This document shows positions 1 through 6,603 of a stretch of 12,544 nucleotides of DNA, piece after piece. Every line of letters begins with the position of its first letter. Within the stretch, counting starts at the first letter, position 1. The stretch is from assembly GCA_003484865.1 (NCBI GenBank), contig DMZT01000320.1:1-12544 (forward strand). The letters run 5' to 3'. Both the position numbers and the translations under genes were made by a program. Under the pieces are notes generated by a model. It did not search any database. It saw nothing but the letters and a program-made list of their open reading frames with translations, and was not told the origin of the DNA. The DNA comes from Stenotrophomonas sp. (GTDB lineage: Bacteria; Pseudomonadota; Gammaproteobacteria; Xanthomonadales; Xanthomonadaceae).

Positions 1-308
1 CGGCCCAGCAGCAGGCGCTTCGCCAGCGCTTCGCCGAACAGGACCAGCGCTTCCGCGACGGCTGGCTGCTTGGCCCACAGCTCGGGCATGAGTTCACCAA
101 GCTGCAGGGCCTGTTCGGGTATCTGCCGGCCGAACAGCGCCCCACCGCGCTGGCGGTGCTGCGCCAGCTCACGCCCTCCCAGCTCACCCAGCTGACCCTG
201 GTCGCCCAGCGCACTCCACCGCAGGACCGCGACCGCGTGCGCGCCGAATTCCTTGGCGTGGCGCCGGCCGCACGGGACAGCTGGCTGCGCGAGAACGTGG
301 GCCACTGA
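1..308 (+). CDS. DUF3106-like protein, C-terminal part (5' end outside window)
   Basis: An open frame enters from the left edge, with its first whole codon at position 3, and ends at TGA 306-308. It shows 101 residues. The visible part is helical and rich in Gln, Arg and Leu, with repeated 'LPAEQR' and 'LTPSQL' type segments. That pattern is typical of DUF3106 proteins, exported proteins of unknown function found in Xanthomonadaceae and Betaproteobacteria. The N-terminal half, where a signal peptide would be, lies outside the window, so export cannot be judged. In related genomes such a gene often follows an extracytoplasmic sigma factor gene; that context is not visible here. Codon use matches the following genes. 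The frame is sure; the family name is a recognition from the repeated motif and is moderate. Confidence 0.62.
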   Translation, partial: AQQQALRQRFAEQDQRFRDGWLLGPQLGHEFTKLQGLFGYLPAEQRPTALAVLRQLTPSQLTQLTLVAQRTPPQDRDRVRAEFLGVAPAARDSWLRENVGH

Positions 309-332
309 CGGCTTCGGCCCGTTTACCTGAAA

Positions 333-355
333 GCGCGGCTTTTCCCCGGCCGCGC
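333..355. terminator. Possible hairpin after the DUF3106-like gene
   Basis: The arms GCGCGGC (333-339) and GCCGCGC (349-355) are perfect 7-bp complements around a 9-base pyrimidine-rich loop, 24 bases after the stop codon. No T-run follows on the plus strand, so intrinsic termination is uncertain. Confidence 0.3.
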
Positions 356-358
356 GCG

Positions 359-364
359 TAAGAT
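359..364 (+). promoter_or_regulatory. Candidate -10 element for the MATE gene
   Basis: TAAGAT matches the sigma-70 -10 consensus at 4 of 6 positions and lies 63 bases before the chosen ATG. No convincing -35 box is found at 16-18 bases upstream, so this is a weak candidate. Confidence 0.2.
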
Positions 365-427
365 GGCGGGCCGCAACCCGGTGCCTGTGCCCTCCGCGCG
401 CGACCGTAGTTGCCGTCTGTGACTCCC

Positions 428-1792
428 ATGTCTACCGCTTCCTCCACGCCGCGCCTCTCCCGGGAAGTGCGCGCCACCGGTCTGCTCGCGCTGCCGTTGG
501 TTCTGGGCCATGTCTCCACCGGCCTGATCTCTTTCGTCGACAACGTGATCGCCGGTCACCACGGCACCCACACCCTCGCGGCCGTCACCATCGGCACGGC
601 GCTGCTGTGGTTGCCGATGCTGATCCCGATCGGCACCCTGATCTCGCTGACCGCCTCGGTGTCGCAGCTGCACGGTGCGGGCCGCGAGCGCGAGATCGGT
701 CCGCTGTTCCGCCAGGCGCTGTGGCTGGCGCTGGGGCTGGGGCTGATCATGTTCACCTTCCTCACGGTGGTGCCGCCGCTGCTGCCGGCGTTCGGCATCG
801 CGCCGGATATCGTGCCCGGCGCGACCGCGTTCCTGCATGCGGTGCGCTGGGGCGGCCCAGCGCTGACGCTGTACTTCTGCATGCGCTACCTCAGCGAAGG
901 GATGCACTGGACGCTGCCGACCATGCTGCTCGGCTTTGGTGGCCTGTTGGTGCTGGCGCCGCTGGGCTACGTGCTCTGCTACGGCAAGCTCGGCTTCCCC
1001 GAGCTGGGCGCCGAAGGCCTCGGCATGGCCTCGGCGATCATGATGTGGCTGCAGGCGCTGTGCTTTGCCGGTTACCTGTGGAAGACCAAGCGCTTCGCCC
1101 ACCTGCAGTTGTTCTCGCACTTCGACGCGCCGCGCTGGAGCGCGATCTGGGAGCTGCTGCGCACCGGCCTGCCGATCGGCATCACCGTGCTGATGGAAGG
1201 CGGCCTGTTCATCGTCACCGCGCTGCTGATCGGCCGCCTCGGCGCCACCGAAGCGGCCTCGCACCAGATCGCGATCAATGTGGCGCAGCTGTGCTTCATG
1301 ATCCCGATGGGCGTGGCCGAAGCCACCACGGTGCGGGTCGGCCATGCGGTCGGCAGCGGCAACGGGCTGGGTGTGCGCCGCGCGGCGATCGCCGGGCTGC
1401 TGATCATCCTGGGCACCCAGACGCTGTCGGCGCTGGTGCTGCTGCTTGGCCATGACGCCATCGTCGGCGTCTACACGAACGATCTGGGCGTGGCTGCACT
1501 GGCCTCGACCCTGCTGCTGTATGCAGCCGCGTTCCAGTTCCCGGATGGCATCCAGGTGCTTTCGGCCGGTGCGTTGCGCGGCCTGAAGGACACCCGCGTG
1601 CCGATGTTCATCGCCATGTTCTCGTACTGGGGCCTGGGCATGCCGCTCGGCGCCGGGCTGGGACTGGGCTTGGGCATGGGCCCGCAGGGCATGTGGCTGG
1701 GCCTGATCCTGGGCCTGACCGCCGCCGCGATCCTCATGGCCTGGCGCCTGCGCGTGAGCAGCGCCCGTGCCGGCCTCCCATCGACCCCCTGA
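428..1792 (+). CDS. MATE family multidrug efflux transporter, NorM type
   Basis: An inner-membrane antiporter expected to export cationic drugs or toxic metabolites in exchange for Na+ or H+. The 454-residue product has the usual MATE length and about twelve hydrophobic segments in two similar halves. Three acidic residues match the cation/coupling site known from Vibrio NorM (Asp36, Glu255, Asp371): Asp38 in 'FVDNVIAG', Glu257 in 'LMEGGLF' and Asp373 in 'FPDGIQV'. Other family segments are 'TVRVGHAVG' and 'GALRGLKDTR'. The ATG at 428 was chosen because similar proteins begin near 'MSTASS'. In-frame GTG 419 and TTG 410 are possible, and none of the three has a clear Shine-Dalgarno sequence. 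The gene stands alone: the preceding gene ends 119 bases before, and sppA follows after 75 bases with its own ribosome binding site. The family is sure; the substrate cannot be read from the sequence. Confidence 0.93.
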   Translation: MSTASSTPRLSREVRATGLLALPLVLGHVSTGLISFVDNVIAGHHGTHTLAAVTIGTALLWLPMLIPIGTLISLTASVSQLHGAGREREIGPLFRQALWLALGLGLIMFTFLTVVPPLLPAFGIAPDIVPGATAFLHAVRWGGPALTLYFCMRYLSEGMHWTLPTMLLGFGGLLVLAPLGYVLCYGKLGFPELGAEGLGMASAIMMWLQALCFAGYLWKTKRFAHLQLFSHFDAPRWSAIWELLRTGLPIGITVLMEGGLFIVTALLIGRLGATEAASHQIAINVAQLCFMIPMGVAEATTVRVGHAVGSGNGLGVRRAAIAGLLIILGTQTLSALVLLLGHDAIVGVYTNDLGVAALASTLLLYAAAFQFPDGIQVLSAGALRGLKDTRVPMFIAMFSYWGLGMPLGAGLGLGLGMGPQGMWLGLILGLTAAAILMAWRLRVSSARAGLPSTP

Positions 1793-1855
1793 CTTGTGTC
1801 CGATGCCGGCGCGCCCGGCAACGGCTATTCTGGCACCACGGCAAGAAGCCACTCT

Positions 1856-1859
1856 GGAG
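1856..1859 (+). promoter_or_regulatory. Ribosome binding site fixing the sppA start
   Basis: GGAG lies eight bases before the ATG at 1868. It favours that start over the upstream in-frame codons that extend the frame back to 1796. Confidence 0.6.
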
Positions 1860-1867
1860 TTACCCCC

Positions 1868-3775
1868 ATGAACCAACCCGCGCGTCGCAATCCCGTCGCC
1901 AGCTTCTTCATCGGGCTGTGGGATGTGATGAACTTTACCCGCCGGCTCATCCTCAACCTGGTGTTCTTCGGCCTGTTGTTCCTGATCCTGATCCTGTTCA
2001 TCGTCGCGATGGGCAAGAGCGCGACCTCGAAGGCGTCGCTGCAGGACCGCACCACGCTGGTCATCGCGCCGGAAGGTCGGCTGGTCGAGCAGTTCAGCGC
2101 CGATCCGGTCAGCCGCGCGCTGGGCAAGGCCGTCGGTGACAAGGGCGCCGAAGAAATCCAGCTGCGTGATCTGATCCGCGCGCTGGAGGCAGCCAAGACC
2201 GACAAGAAGATCGAGCGTGTGGTGCTGGAGCTGGACAAGCTGCAGCCGAGCGGCTTCGCCTCGATGCGCGAAGTGACCGTTGCGCTGCAGGAGCTGCGTG
2301 CCGCCGGCAAGCAGGTCGTGGCCTTCAGCGAGAACATGAGCCAGTCGCAGTACCTGCTGGCCTCGCAGGCCGATGAGGTCTACCTGGACCCGATGGGCGG
2401 CGTGGTGCTCGAGGGCCTGGGCCGCTATCGCCAGTACTTCCGCACCGGCCTGCAGGACAAGCTGGGCGTGGACGTGCACCTGTTCAAGGTGGGTGAGTAC
2501 AAGTCGGCCGCCGAGCCGTACGTGCTGGACGCCGCATCGCCGCAGGCCAAGGAAGCCGACCTGTTCTGGATGAACGATGTGTGGCAGCGCTACCTGGCCG
2601 ACATCGCCAAGGCACGCAAGCTCGACCCGGCCCAGCTGGCCGCCGGCATCGATACCATGCCCGAAGGCATCGCCGCCGCCGGTGGCGACCTGGCCAAGTT
2701 CGCCCTGCAGCAGAAGCTGGTGGACGGCCTGAAGACGCGCGAGGAAGTGGACACCCTGCTCACCGAGCGCGGCATCGCCGACGACGACGCGGACGGTGGC
2801 TACCGCAACGTCAATCTGGATGCCTACCTGAGCGTGCTCGATGGCCGCCGTTCGCCGGTGGATTCGCGTCCGCAGGTGGCGGTGATCGTGGCGTCCGGTG
2901 AAATCTCCGGTGGCGATCTGCCGGCCGGCCGCATCGGTGGCGAGTCGACCTCGGCCCTGCTGCGCGAAGCGCGCGACGACAAGGACGTGAAGGCCGTGGT
3001 GCTGCGCGTGAGCTCGCCGGGCGGTGAAGTGTTCGCCTCCGAGCAGATCCGCCGTGAAGTGGTCGCGCTGAAGGAAGCCGGCAAGCCGGTGGTGGTCTCG
3101 ATGGGCGATCTGGCCGCCTCGGGCGGTTACTGGATCAGCATGAATGCCGATCGCATCTACGCTGACCCCTCCACGATCACCGGTTCGATCGGCATCTTCG
3201 GGATGATCCCGAACGTGGCCCGCTCGCTGGACAAGATCGGCGTGCATACCGATGGCGTGGGCACCACCCGCTTCGCCGGTGCGTTCGACATCACCCGCCC
3301 GATGGACCCGGCCGTGGGCCAGGTCATCCAGTCGGTGATCAACAAGGGCTACGCCGATTTCACCGGCAAGGTCGCCGCCGCGCGCAACAAGCCGGTGGAA
3401 GCGGTGGATGAAGTCGCCCGCGGTCGTGTGTGGAGCGGTGCGCAGGCCAAGGAACGTGGCCTGGTCGATGACTTCGGTGGCCTGAAGGCCGCGGTGGCGG
3501 ATGCCGCCAGCCGCGCCAAGCTTGGTGAGGCCGGCAAGTTCCGCGTGCGTTACATCGAGAAGGCGGCCACGCCGTTCGCGCAGTTCCTCAGCGGCTTCGC
3601 CGGCAGCCATGCCGGTGCCTGGATGCTGGGCGAGTCGGGCATGGCCCGTCTGATGTTGGCCCGTTCGATGCCGGAGCTGGACACCCAGCTGCGCTTCGTC
3701 GAAGACGCCGCACGCGACCCGCGCAACAACGCCGCGCCGGTCAAGACGCTGGTGTACTGCTTCTGCGGTCTGTAA
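1868..3775 (+). CDS. sppA: Signal peptide peptidase SppA, 67 kDa type
   Basis: A membrane-bound serine protease (family S49) that degrades signal peptides left in the inner membrane after protein export. The product has 635 residues, against 618 for the E. coli enzyme. A single N-terminal membrane anchor lies at about residues 27-48, after a short basic segment. Two tandem S49 domains follow. The general-base lysine is Lys212 in 'GEYKSAAEP' (E. coli Lys209), and the nucleophile is Ser418 in 'AASGGYW' (Ser409). These two residues form the Ser/Lys dyad, and the segment 'STITGSIGIFG' follows Ser418 as in the family. The gene ends 74 bases before the stop of a convergent lipoprotein gene, with a strong hairpin between them. 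No frameshift or missing residue is seen. Identification is secure. Confidence 0.96.
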   Translation: MNQPARRNPVASFFIGLWDVMNFTRRLILNLVFFGLLFLILILFIVAMGKSATSKASLQDRTTLVIAPEGRLVEQFSADPVSRALGKAVGDKGAEEIQLRDLIRALEAAKTDKKIERVVLELDKLQPSGFASMREVTVALQELRAAGKQVVAFSENMSQSQYLLASQADEVYLDPMGGVVLEGLGRYRQYFRTGLQDKLGVDVHLFKVGEYKSAAEPYVLDAASPQAKEADLFWMNDVWQRYLADIAKARKLDPAQLAAGIDTMPEGIAAAGGDLAKFALQQKLVDGLKTREEVDTLLTERGIADDDADGGYRNVNLDAYLSVLDGRRSPVDSRPQVAVIVASGEISGGDLPAGRIGGESTSALLREARDDKDVKAVVLRVSSPGGEVFASEQIRREVVALKEAGKPVVVSMGDLAASGGYWISMNADRIYADPSTITGSIGIFGMIPNVARSLDKIGVHTDGVGTTRFAGAFDITRPMDPAVGQVIQSVINKGYADFTGKVAAARNKPVEAVDEVARGRVWSGAQAKERGLVDDFGGLKAAVADAASRAKLGEAGKFRVRYIEKAATPFAQFLSGFAGSHAGAWMLGESGMARLMLARSMPELDTQLRFVEDAARDPRNNAAPVKTLVYCFCGL

Positions 3776-3803
3776 GCGGCCTCAGCGGTACTGTGTGACA
3801 CCC

Positions 3804-3829
3804 GAACGCCCGGCCTGTGCCGGGCGTTC
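3804..3829. terminator. Hairpin between sppA and the lipoprotein gene, probably bidirectional terminator
   Basis: Perfect 11-bp arms, GAACGCCCGGC (3804-3814) and GCCGGGCGTTC (3819-3829), surround a CTGT loop. The hairpin sits between two convergent stop codons (3775 and 3850), so it can serve both genes. The T-tract is poor on the plus strand (only TTCTG). The first ten bases of the left arm and their complement recur in the hairpin at 9829-9855. Confidence 0.7.
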
Positions 3830-3849
3830 TGCCATCCGGCCGATGGGTG

Positions 3850-4086
3850 TCAGGGGCTGGGCGGTGGCGTGTCACCGCTGGCGCGGTCGGCTTCGGCGGC
3901 GCGGGCATCGGCGGACTGCTGCAGGGTGTCACTGACCGCCTTGGCGCGGTCGATCGGTGCCTGGATCGCATCGCGCAGTTCAGTGGCCTGCGGTTCCGGT
4001 GGTGTGTCCGGTGCCGGTGGCACTGGCCGGTTGCAGGCGCTCAGCGCGATCATCGCGAGCAGCGGCAGGGCAATACGGATCGTCAT
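3850..4086 (-). CDS. Small proline-rich lipoprotein of unknown function
   Basis: A 78-residue protein with a lipoprotein signal: a hydrophobic stretch followed by the lipobox 'LSAC', with the lipidated cysteine at residue 18. The next residue is Asn rather than Asp, so by the E. coli sorting rule it would go to the outer membrane. The mature part of 61 residues has a proline-rich start, a charged helical segment at about residues 37-68, and an acidic/proline-rich end. No domain is recognised. The ATG has an excellent ribosome binding site (GGAGG at 4092-4096 on the complementary strand, five bases away), which supports a real gene. It converges on sppA and diverges from the dehydrogenase gene. 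A link with sppA is only positional. It could be an entericidin-like or structural lipoprotein, but there is no direct evidence for that. Confidence 0.75.
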   Translation of the reverse strand: MTIRIALPLLAMIALSACNRPVPPAPDTPPEPQATELRDAIQAPIDRAKAVSDTLQQSADARAAEADRASGDTPPPSP

Positions 4087-4181
4087 GGCAACCTCCCTCG
4101 GTGAGCCGGTAGCGGAGCATCAGTGTCCCACCGCCTCGCGCCTTGCGCGTGATGGCGTCCGGTAGGCCGGCCATCGCGCGT

Positions 4182-4187
4182 TATCCT
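4182..4187 (+). promoter_or_regulatory. Candidate -10 element upstream of the dehydrogenase gene
   Basis: TATCCT matches the -10 consensus at 4 of 6 positions, about 54 bases before the GTG start, in the 154-base divergent spacer. No good -35 box is seen at the right distance. The rest of this spacer shows no other clear signal apart from the two ribosome binding sites. Confidence 0.2.
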
Positions 4188-4229
4188 ATCCGGGCCGCAC
4201 CGTGGGTGCTGCATCCCATGGATCACCGC

Positions 4230-4234
4230 AGGAG
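4230..4234 (+). promoter_or_regulatory. Ribosome binding site fixing the GTG start of the dehydrogenase
   Basis: AGGAG lies six bases before GTG 4241. It decides for this start over an in-frame GTG at 4202 that has no such signal. Confidence 0.65.
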
Positions 4235-4240
4235 AAGCAC

Positions 4241-5017
4241 GTGAGCGCGCAACGTTGGCGACTGGATGGACAGACCGCATTGATCACCGGTGCGAGTGCC
4301 GGCATCGGCTTGGCGATCGCGCGCGAACTGCTGGGCTTCGGTGCGGACCTGCTGATCGTCGGCCGCGATGCGGATGCGCTGGAGATGGCCCGCGATGAAC
4401 TGGCTGATGCCTACCCGGATCGTGAGATCCACGGGCTGGCTGCCGACGTCTCCGATGACGAGGACCGCCGCGAAATCCTGGACTGGGTGGAGGACCACAG
4501 CGATGGGCTGCACATCCTGGTCAACAACGCCGGTGGCAACATCAGCAAGCCGGCCACCGAATACACCGAAGACGAGTGGCGCGGGATCTTCGAGACCAAC
4601 CTGTTTTCGGCGTTCGAGCTGTCGCGCTACGCGCACCCGCTGCTGGCGCGGCACGCGGCCTCGGCGATCGTCAACGTCGGCAGCGTGTCCGGCCTGACCC
4701 ACGTGCGCAGCGGCGCGGTGTACGGCATGACCAAGGCCGCGATGCACCAGATGACCCGCAATCTGGCGGTGGAGTGGGCAGAGGACGGCATCCGCGTCAA
4801 CGCCGTGGCGCCGTGGTACATCCGCACCCGGCGGACCTCCGGGCCGTTGTCCGATCCGGACTACTACGAGCAGGTGATCGACCGCACGCCGATGCGCCGT
4901 ATCGGCGAGCCCGAAGAGGTGGCGGCGGCGGTCGGTTTCCTGTGCCTGCCAGCCTCCAGCTATGTCACCGGCGAGTGCATCGCGGTGGACGGTGGGTTCC
5001 TGCGCTACGGGTTCTGA
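4241..5017 (+). CDS. Short-chain dehydrogenase/reductase, tropinone-reductase-like
   Basis: A classical SDR oxidoreductase of 258 residues, probably cytoplasmic and NADP(H)-dependent. The cofactor motif 'TGASAGIG' is at residues 16-23, and Arg42 in 'VGRDAD' at the end of the second strand suggests NADP(H) preference. 'NNAG' is at 95-98. The catalytic set Asn120-Ser148-Tyr161-Lys165 is complete, with normal spacing (YGMTK). The C-terminal '[12 protein letters not shown]' is also standard. The overall pattern, with '[15 protein letters not shown]' and 'PWYIRT', resembles proteins annotated as tropinone reductase in bacteria and plants, but bacteria are not expected to use tropinone, so the true substrate is unknown. 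The GTG start has a good ribosome binding site. The gene stands alone: it diverges from the lipoprotein gene and converges on the DUF4124 pair. The family is sure; the substrate is open. Confidence 0.93.
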   Translation: MSAQRWRLDGQTALITGASAGIGLAIARELLGFGADLLIVGRDADALEMARDELADAYPDREIHGLAADVSDDEDRREILDWVEDHSDGLHILVNNAGGNISKPATEYTEDEWRGIFETNLFSAFELSRYAHPLLARHAASAIVNVGSVSGLTHVRSGAVYGMTKAAMHQMTRNLAVEWAEDGIRVNAVAPWYIRTRRTSGPLSDPDYYEQVIDRTPMRRIGEPEEVAAAVGFLCLPASSYVTGECIAVDGGFLRYGF

Positions 5018-5034
5018 GCCGGCCAGCGGCCGGC
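5018..5034. repeat. SMAG-like REP hairpin directly after the dehydrogenase stop
   Basis: Perfect 7-bp arms GCCGGCC (5018-5024) and GGCCGGC (5028-5034) surround a 3-base loop and begin at the base after the TGA. Read on the minus strand it is GGCAGTGCCGGCC followed by GCTGGCCGGC. That is close to the GTAG-type REP (SMAG) units of Stenotrophomonas, with GCAG in place of GTAG. It may also act as a terminator for both convergent genes. Confidence 0.55.
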
Positions 5035-5064
5035 ACTGCCGGTCACAGGGTGCGCGGCAGAACG

Positions 5065-5130
5065 CGGTCATGACGCACGGTGAATCCAGTCACGACGCGG
5101 GGTTAAACCCGGTCATGGCACGGGGCAATC
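5065..5130. repeat. Three imperfect tandem repeats of 22-23 bp
   Basis: Units start at 5065, 5087 and 5110. Units 1 and 2 agree at 16 of 22 positions without gaps. Unit 3 starts with the same eight bases as unit 1 (CGGTCATG) and ends in GGGGCAATC. Each unit carries a TGA on the minus strand at the same place, and the TGA in unit 3 is the stop codon of the second DUF4124 gene. Too few and too diverged to be a CRISPR array. Confidence 0.6.
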
Positions 5131-5760
5131 GCTCTCGGCCAACACGGCTTCCAGCCGCGTACGTTCGGCGGTCGCCGCGGCCTGGTTCTCCGGCGCAGCG
5201 AAGCGCTCGCGCCCGCGCGCATCGCGCAAGCGCTGCTGCCAGCTGCTGCAGCGCTGTTGCTCCGCTACCGGCTCGCAGGCATCGCGCACCACTTCGCAGC
5301 TGGCTGCATTGCTCGGCGCATGGCTGCCCCCCAGGCCGGTAAGGGCCAGCGATTCGCAGCGTGACGGGGCCGGCTCGCGCTCATGCAGGTAGCGGCCGCC
5401 ATCGGCAGAAACGCACTGGTAGATCTCCGGCAGCGGCGGTTTGGGTGGGCCGTCGTCGGGCTCCTCCGCCGCGGCTGCCGGGCGCAGCGCTGCGCTGTCG
5501 AGCAGGCCGCTGTCTTCGTCGCCGTCCTGCGGCAACGGTGGCATGCGGTAGTCAGGGGTGGGCGCAGCCGGCGCATTCTCCACGGCTGCCGGGCCACGCA
5601 CCGGCGCGCTGATCCGCTGGATGCGCTGCTCGCTGCCAGCGGGGCAGGCGACGCTCTGGATGGTCAACTGGCCGCCCGCATCGGTGCAGCGGAAGAACAC
5701 CGCCTCGTCCGCCGCAGCGGGCAGGCTCACAAGCAACAGAAGCAGCAGGCAGCGTGTCAT
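5113..5760 (-). CDS. DUF4124 domain-containing exported protein (second of a tandem pair)
   Basis: A 215-residue protein with a signal peptide (leucine run at residues 5-10, likely cleavage after 'LPAAA', about residue 17), so it should act in the cell envelope. A DUF4124-type module follows at about 21-45: 'FFRCTDAGG' and a second cysteine 14 residues on (Cys25 and Cys39). A proline/alanine-rich acidic linker leads to a partial second copy at about 113-126 ('IYQCVSADGG'). The last 60 residues are a charged helical segment with four cysteines, ending in 'ESDCPVP'. Its ATG overlaps the stop of the preceding gene as ATGA (5757-5760), so translation is probably coupled. Its stop codon lies inside the third tandem repeat. 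The function of DUF4124 is unknown; cysteine placement suggests disulfides in the periplasm. It is a paralogue of its neighbour. Confidence 0.82.
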   Translation of the reverse strand: MTRCLLLLLLVSLPAAADEAVFFRCTDAGGQLTIQSVACPAGSEQRIQRISAPVRGPAAVENAPAAPTPDYRMPPLPQDGDEDSGLLDSAALRPAAAAEEPDDGPPKPPLPEIYQCVSADGGRYLHEREPAPSRCESLALTGLGGSHAPSNAASCEVVRDACEPVAEQQRCSSWQQRLRDARGRERFAAPENQAAATAERTRLEAVLAESDCPVP

Positions 5761-6560
5761 GCCCCGCCGCAGTCCTGGTCCAGGCGCGCATCGATCCCGC
5801 GCTGCTCGCGGGTCAGCGCGTCGCGTTCGCTCTGCAGCGCACTGTTGTAGCGGCGGATCAGCGCCCAGCGCCGGTCTTTCAGCCGCGCGCAGACTTCCTG
5901 TGCGGGCAGCGCATGACATTCGTCGCGCACCAGCACGTTGCCGGCCGGTACCACCACGCTGTTGCCCAACCCTGGATGCGGATACCCACCGCCCTGCCAG
6001 TGCGAGCTGCCGCCGCCGATGCTGATGCTGCCGCCCACCCGCGAGCCGTTGCCGGTCACCGAGACCGCACCGCCACTGCTGCTCACCGAACCGCTGCCCA
6101 TCGGTGCGATCGGTGGCAGCGGACGCGACGGCCGATAGCCACCCGACGGCGGCCTCGGGCCAGGTGGATACGGCAGATAGGCCTCGGTCCAGATCGGCAC
6201 CCAGCGTGGATTGCCCTCGTTGCTGTCGCTGACGTAGCTGTCGCCCTCGCTGGTGGTGCACTCGTACATCGGCTGCGGCGGCTGCACGTGCACGTAGCGC
6301 ACCTCGCGCTCGGGTGCGCGCGGGGCAGGCATCGGGTCGGGCGCGCGGTCGCTGCGCACTACCTGCGGGGCCGGGTCGCGTGGGCGCTGCAGGTCGCGGA
6401 CTTCCTGCCGGCCCTCGCGGCATGGCGCGTCCTGCAGCGAGACGGCGCCGTTGCTGCCCACGCAGCGGTAGACGCGCACGTTGTCGCTCTGCGCGGCGGC
6501 GGGCACGGCAGGGCTCAGCAACGTGAGCAGGGACAACCACAGAGCAGGGCGCAGGGTCAT
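5757..6560 (-). CDS. DUF4124 domain-containing exported protein (first of a tandem pair)
   Basis: A 267-residue protein with a signal peptide (residues 1-23, ending 'VPAAA'). The DUF4124 module is at about 29-55: 'YRCVGSNGAVSLQDAPC', with Cys33 and Cys47 spaced as in the neighbour. A proline-rich linker leads to a second, partial module at about 98-112 ('MYECTTSEGDSYVSD'). Then comes a glycine/serine-rich stretch at about 150-200. The last 56 residues are a charged, probably helical segment with three cysteines that resembles the end of the next protein. The start was chosen for the signal peptide; the frame stays open upstream, but those residues (arginine-rich, no signal) look non-coding. 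The ribosome binding site is weak, which fits expression as part of the topA-tsaC transcript; tsaC ends 43 bases before. The role is unknown; it lies in the periplasm or cell wall by inference. Confidence 0.82.
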   Translation of the reverse strand: MTLRPALWLSLLTLLSPAVPAAAQSDNVRVYRCVGSNGAVSLQDAPCREGRQEVRDLQRPRDPAPQVVRSDRAPDPMPAPRAPEREVRYVHVQPPQPMYECTTSEGDSYVSDSNEGNPRWVPIWTEAYLPYPPGPRPPSGGYRPSRPLPPIAPMGSGSVSSSGGAVSVTGNGSRVGGSISIGGGSSHWQGGGYPHPGLGNSVVVPAGNVLVRDECHALPAQEVCARLKDRRWALIRRYNSALQSERDALTREQRGIDARLDQDCGGA

Positions 6561-6603
6561 GCGGCCAGTGTGCGGCTTTGCCCGCCCGGGCGCAAAAGGC
6601 GGC

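Noticed and set aside
410..427. TTG 410 or GTG 419 as the start of the MATE gene
   Set aside because: Neither has a ribosome binding site, and the added residues are not part of the family. ATG 428 is preferred, though not proven.
323..3610. A very long minus-strand open frame opposite the MATE and sppA genes
   Set aside because: It spans two well-identified plus-strand genes and the spacer between them, its product is a low-complexity His/Arg/Gln/Ala-rich string with no domain, and such shadows are normal in DNA with GC-rich third codon positions.
4202..4240. An earlier GTG start for the dehydrogenase
   Set aside because: It has no ribosome binding site, and AGGAG is placed correctly for GTG 4241. 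SDR proteins also rarely have this extra N-terminus.
5065..5130. CRISPR-like array
   Set aside because: The units are contiguous, without spacers, and diverged, and no cas gene is near.
6566..6602. A hairpin between tsaC and the first DUF4124 gene as a terminator
   Set aside because: The stem has a bulge and no T-run follows on the minus strand, so it does not argue against co-transcription.
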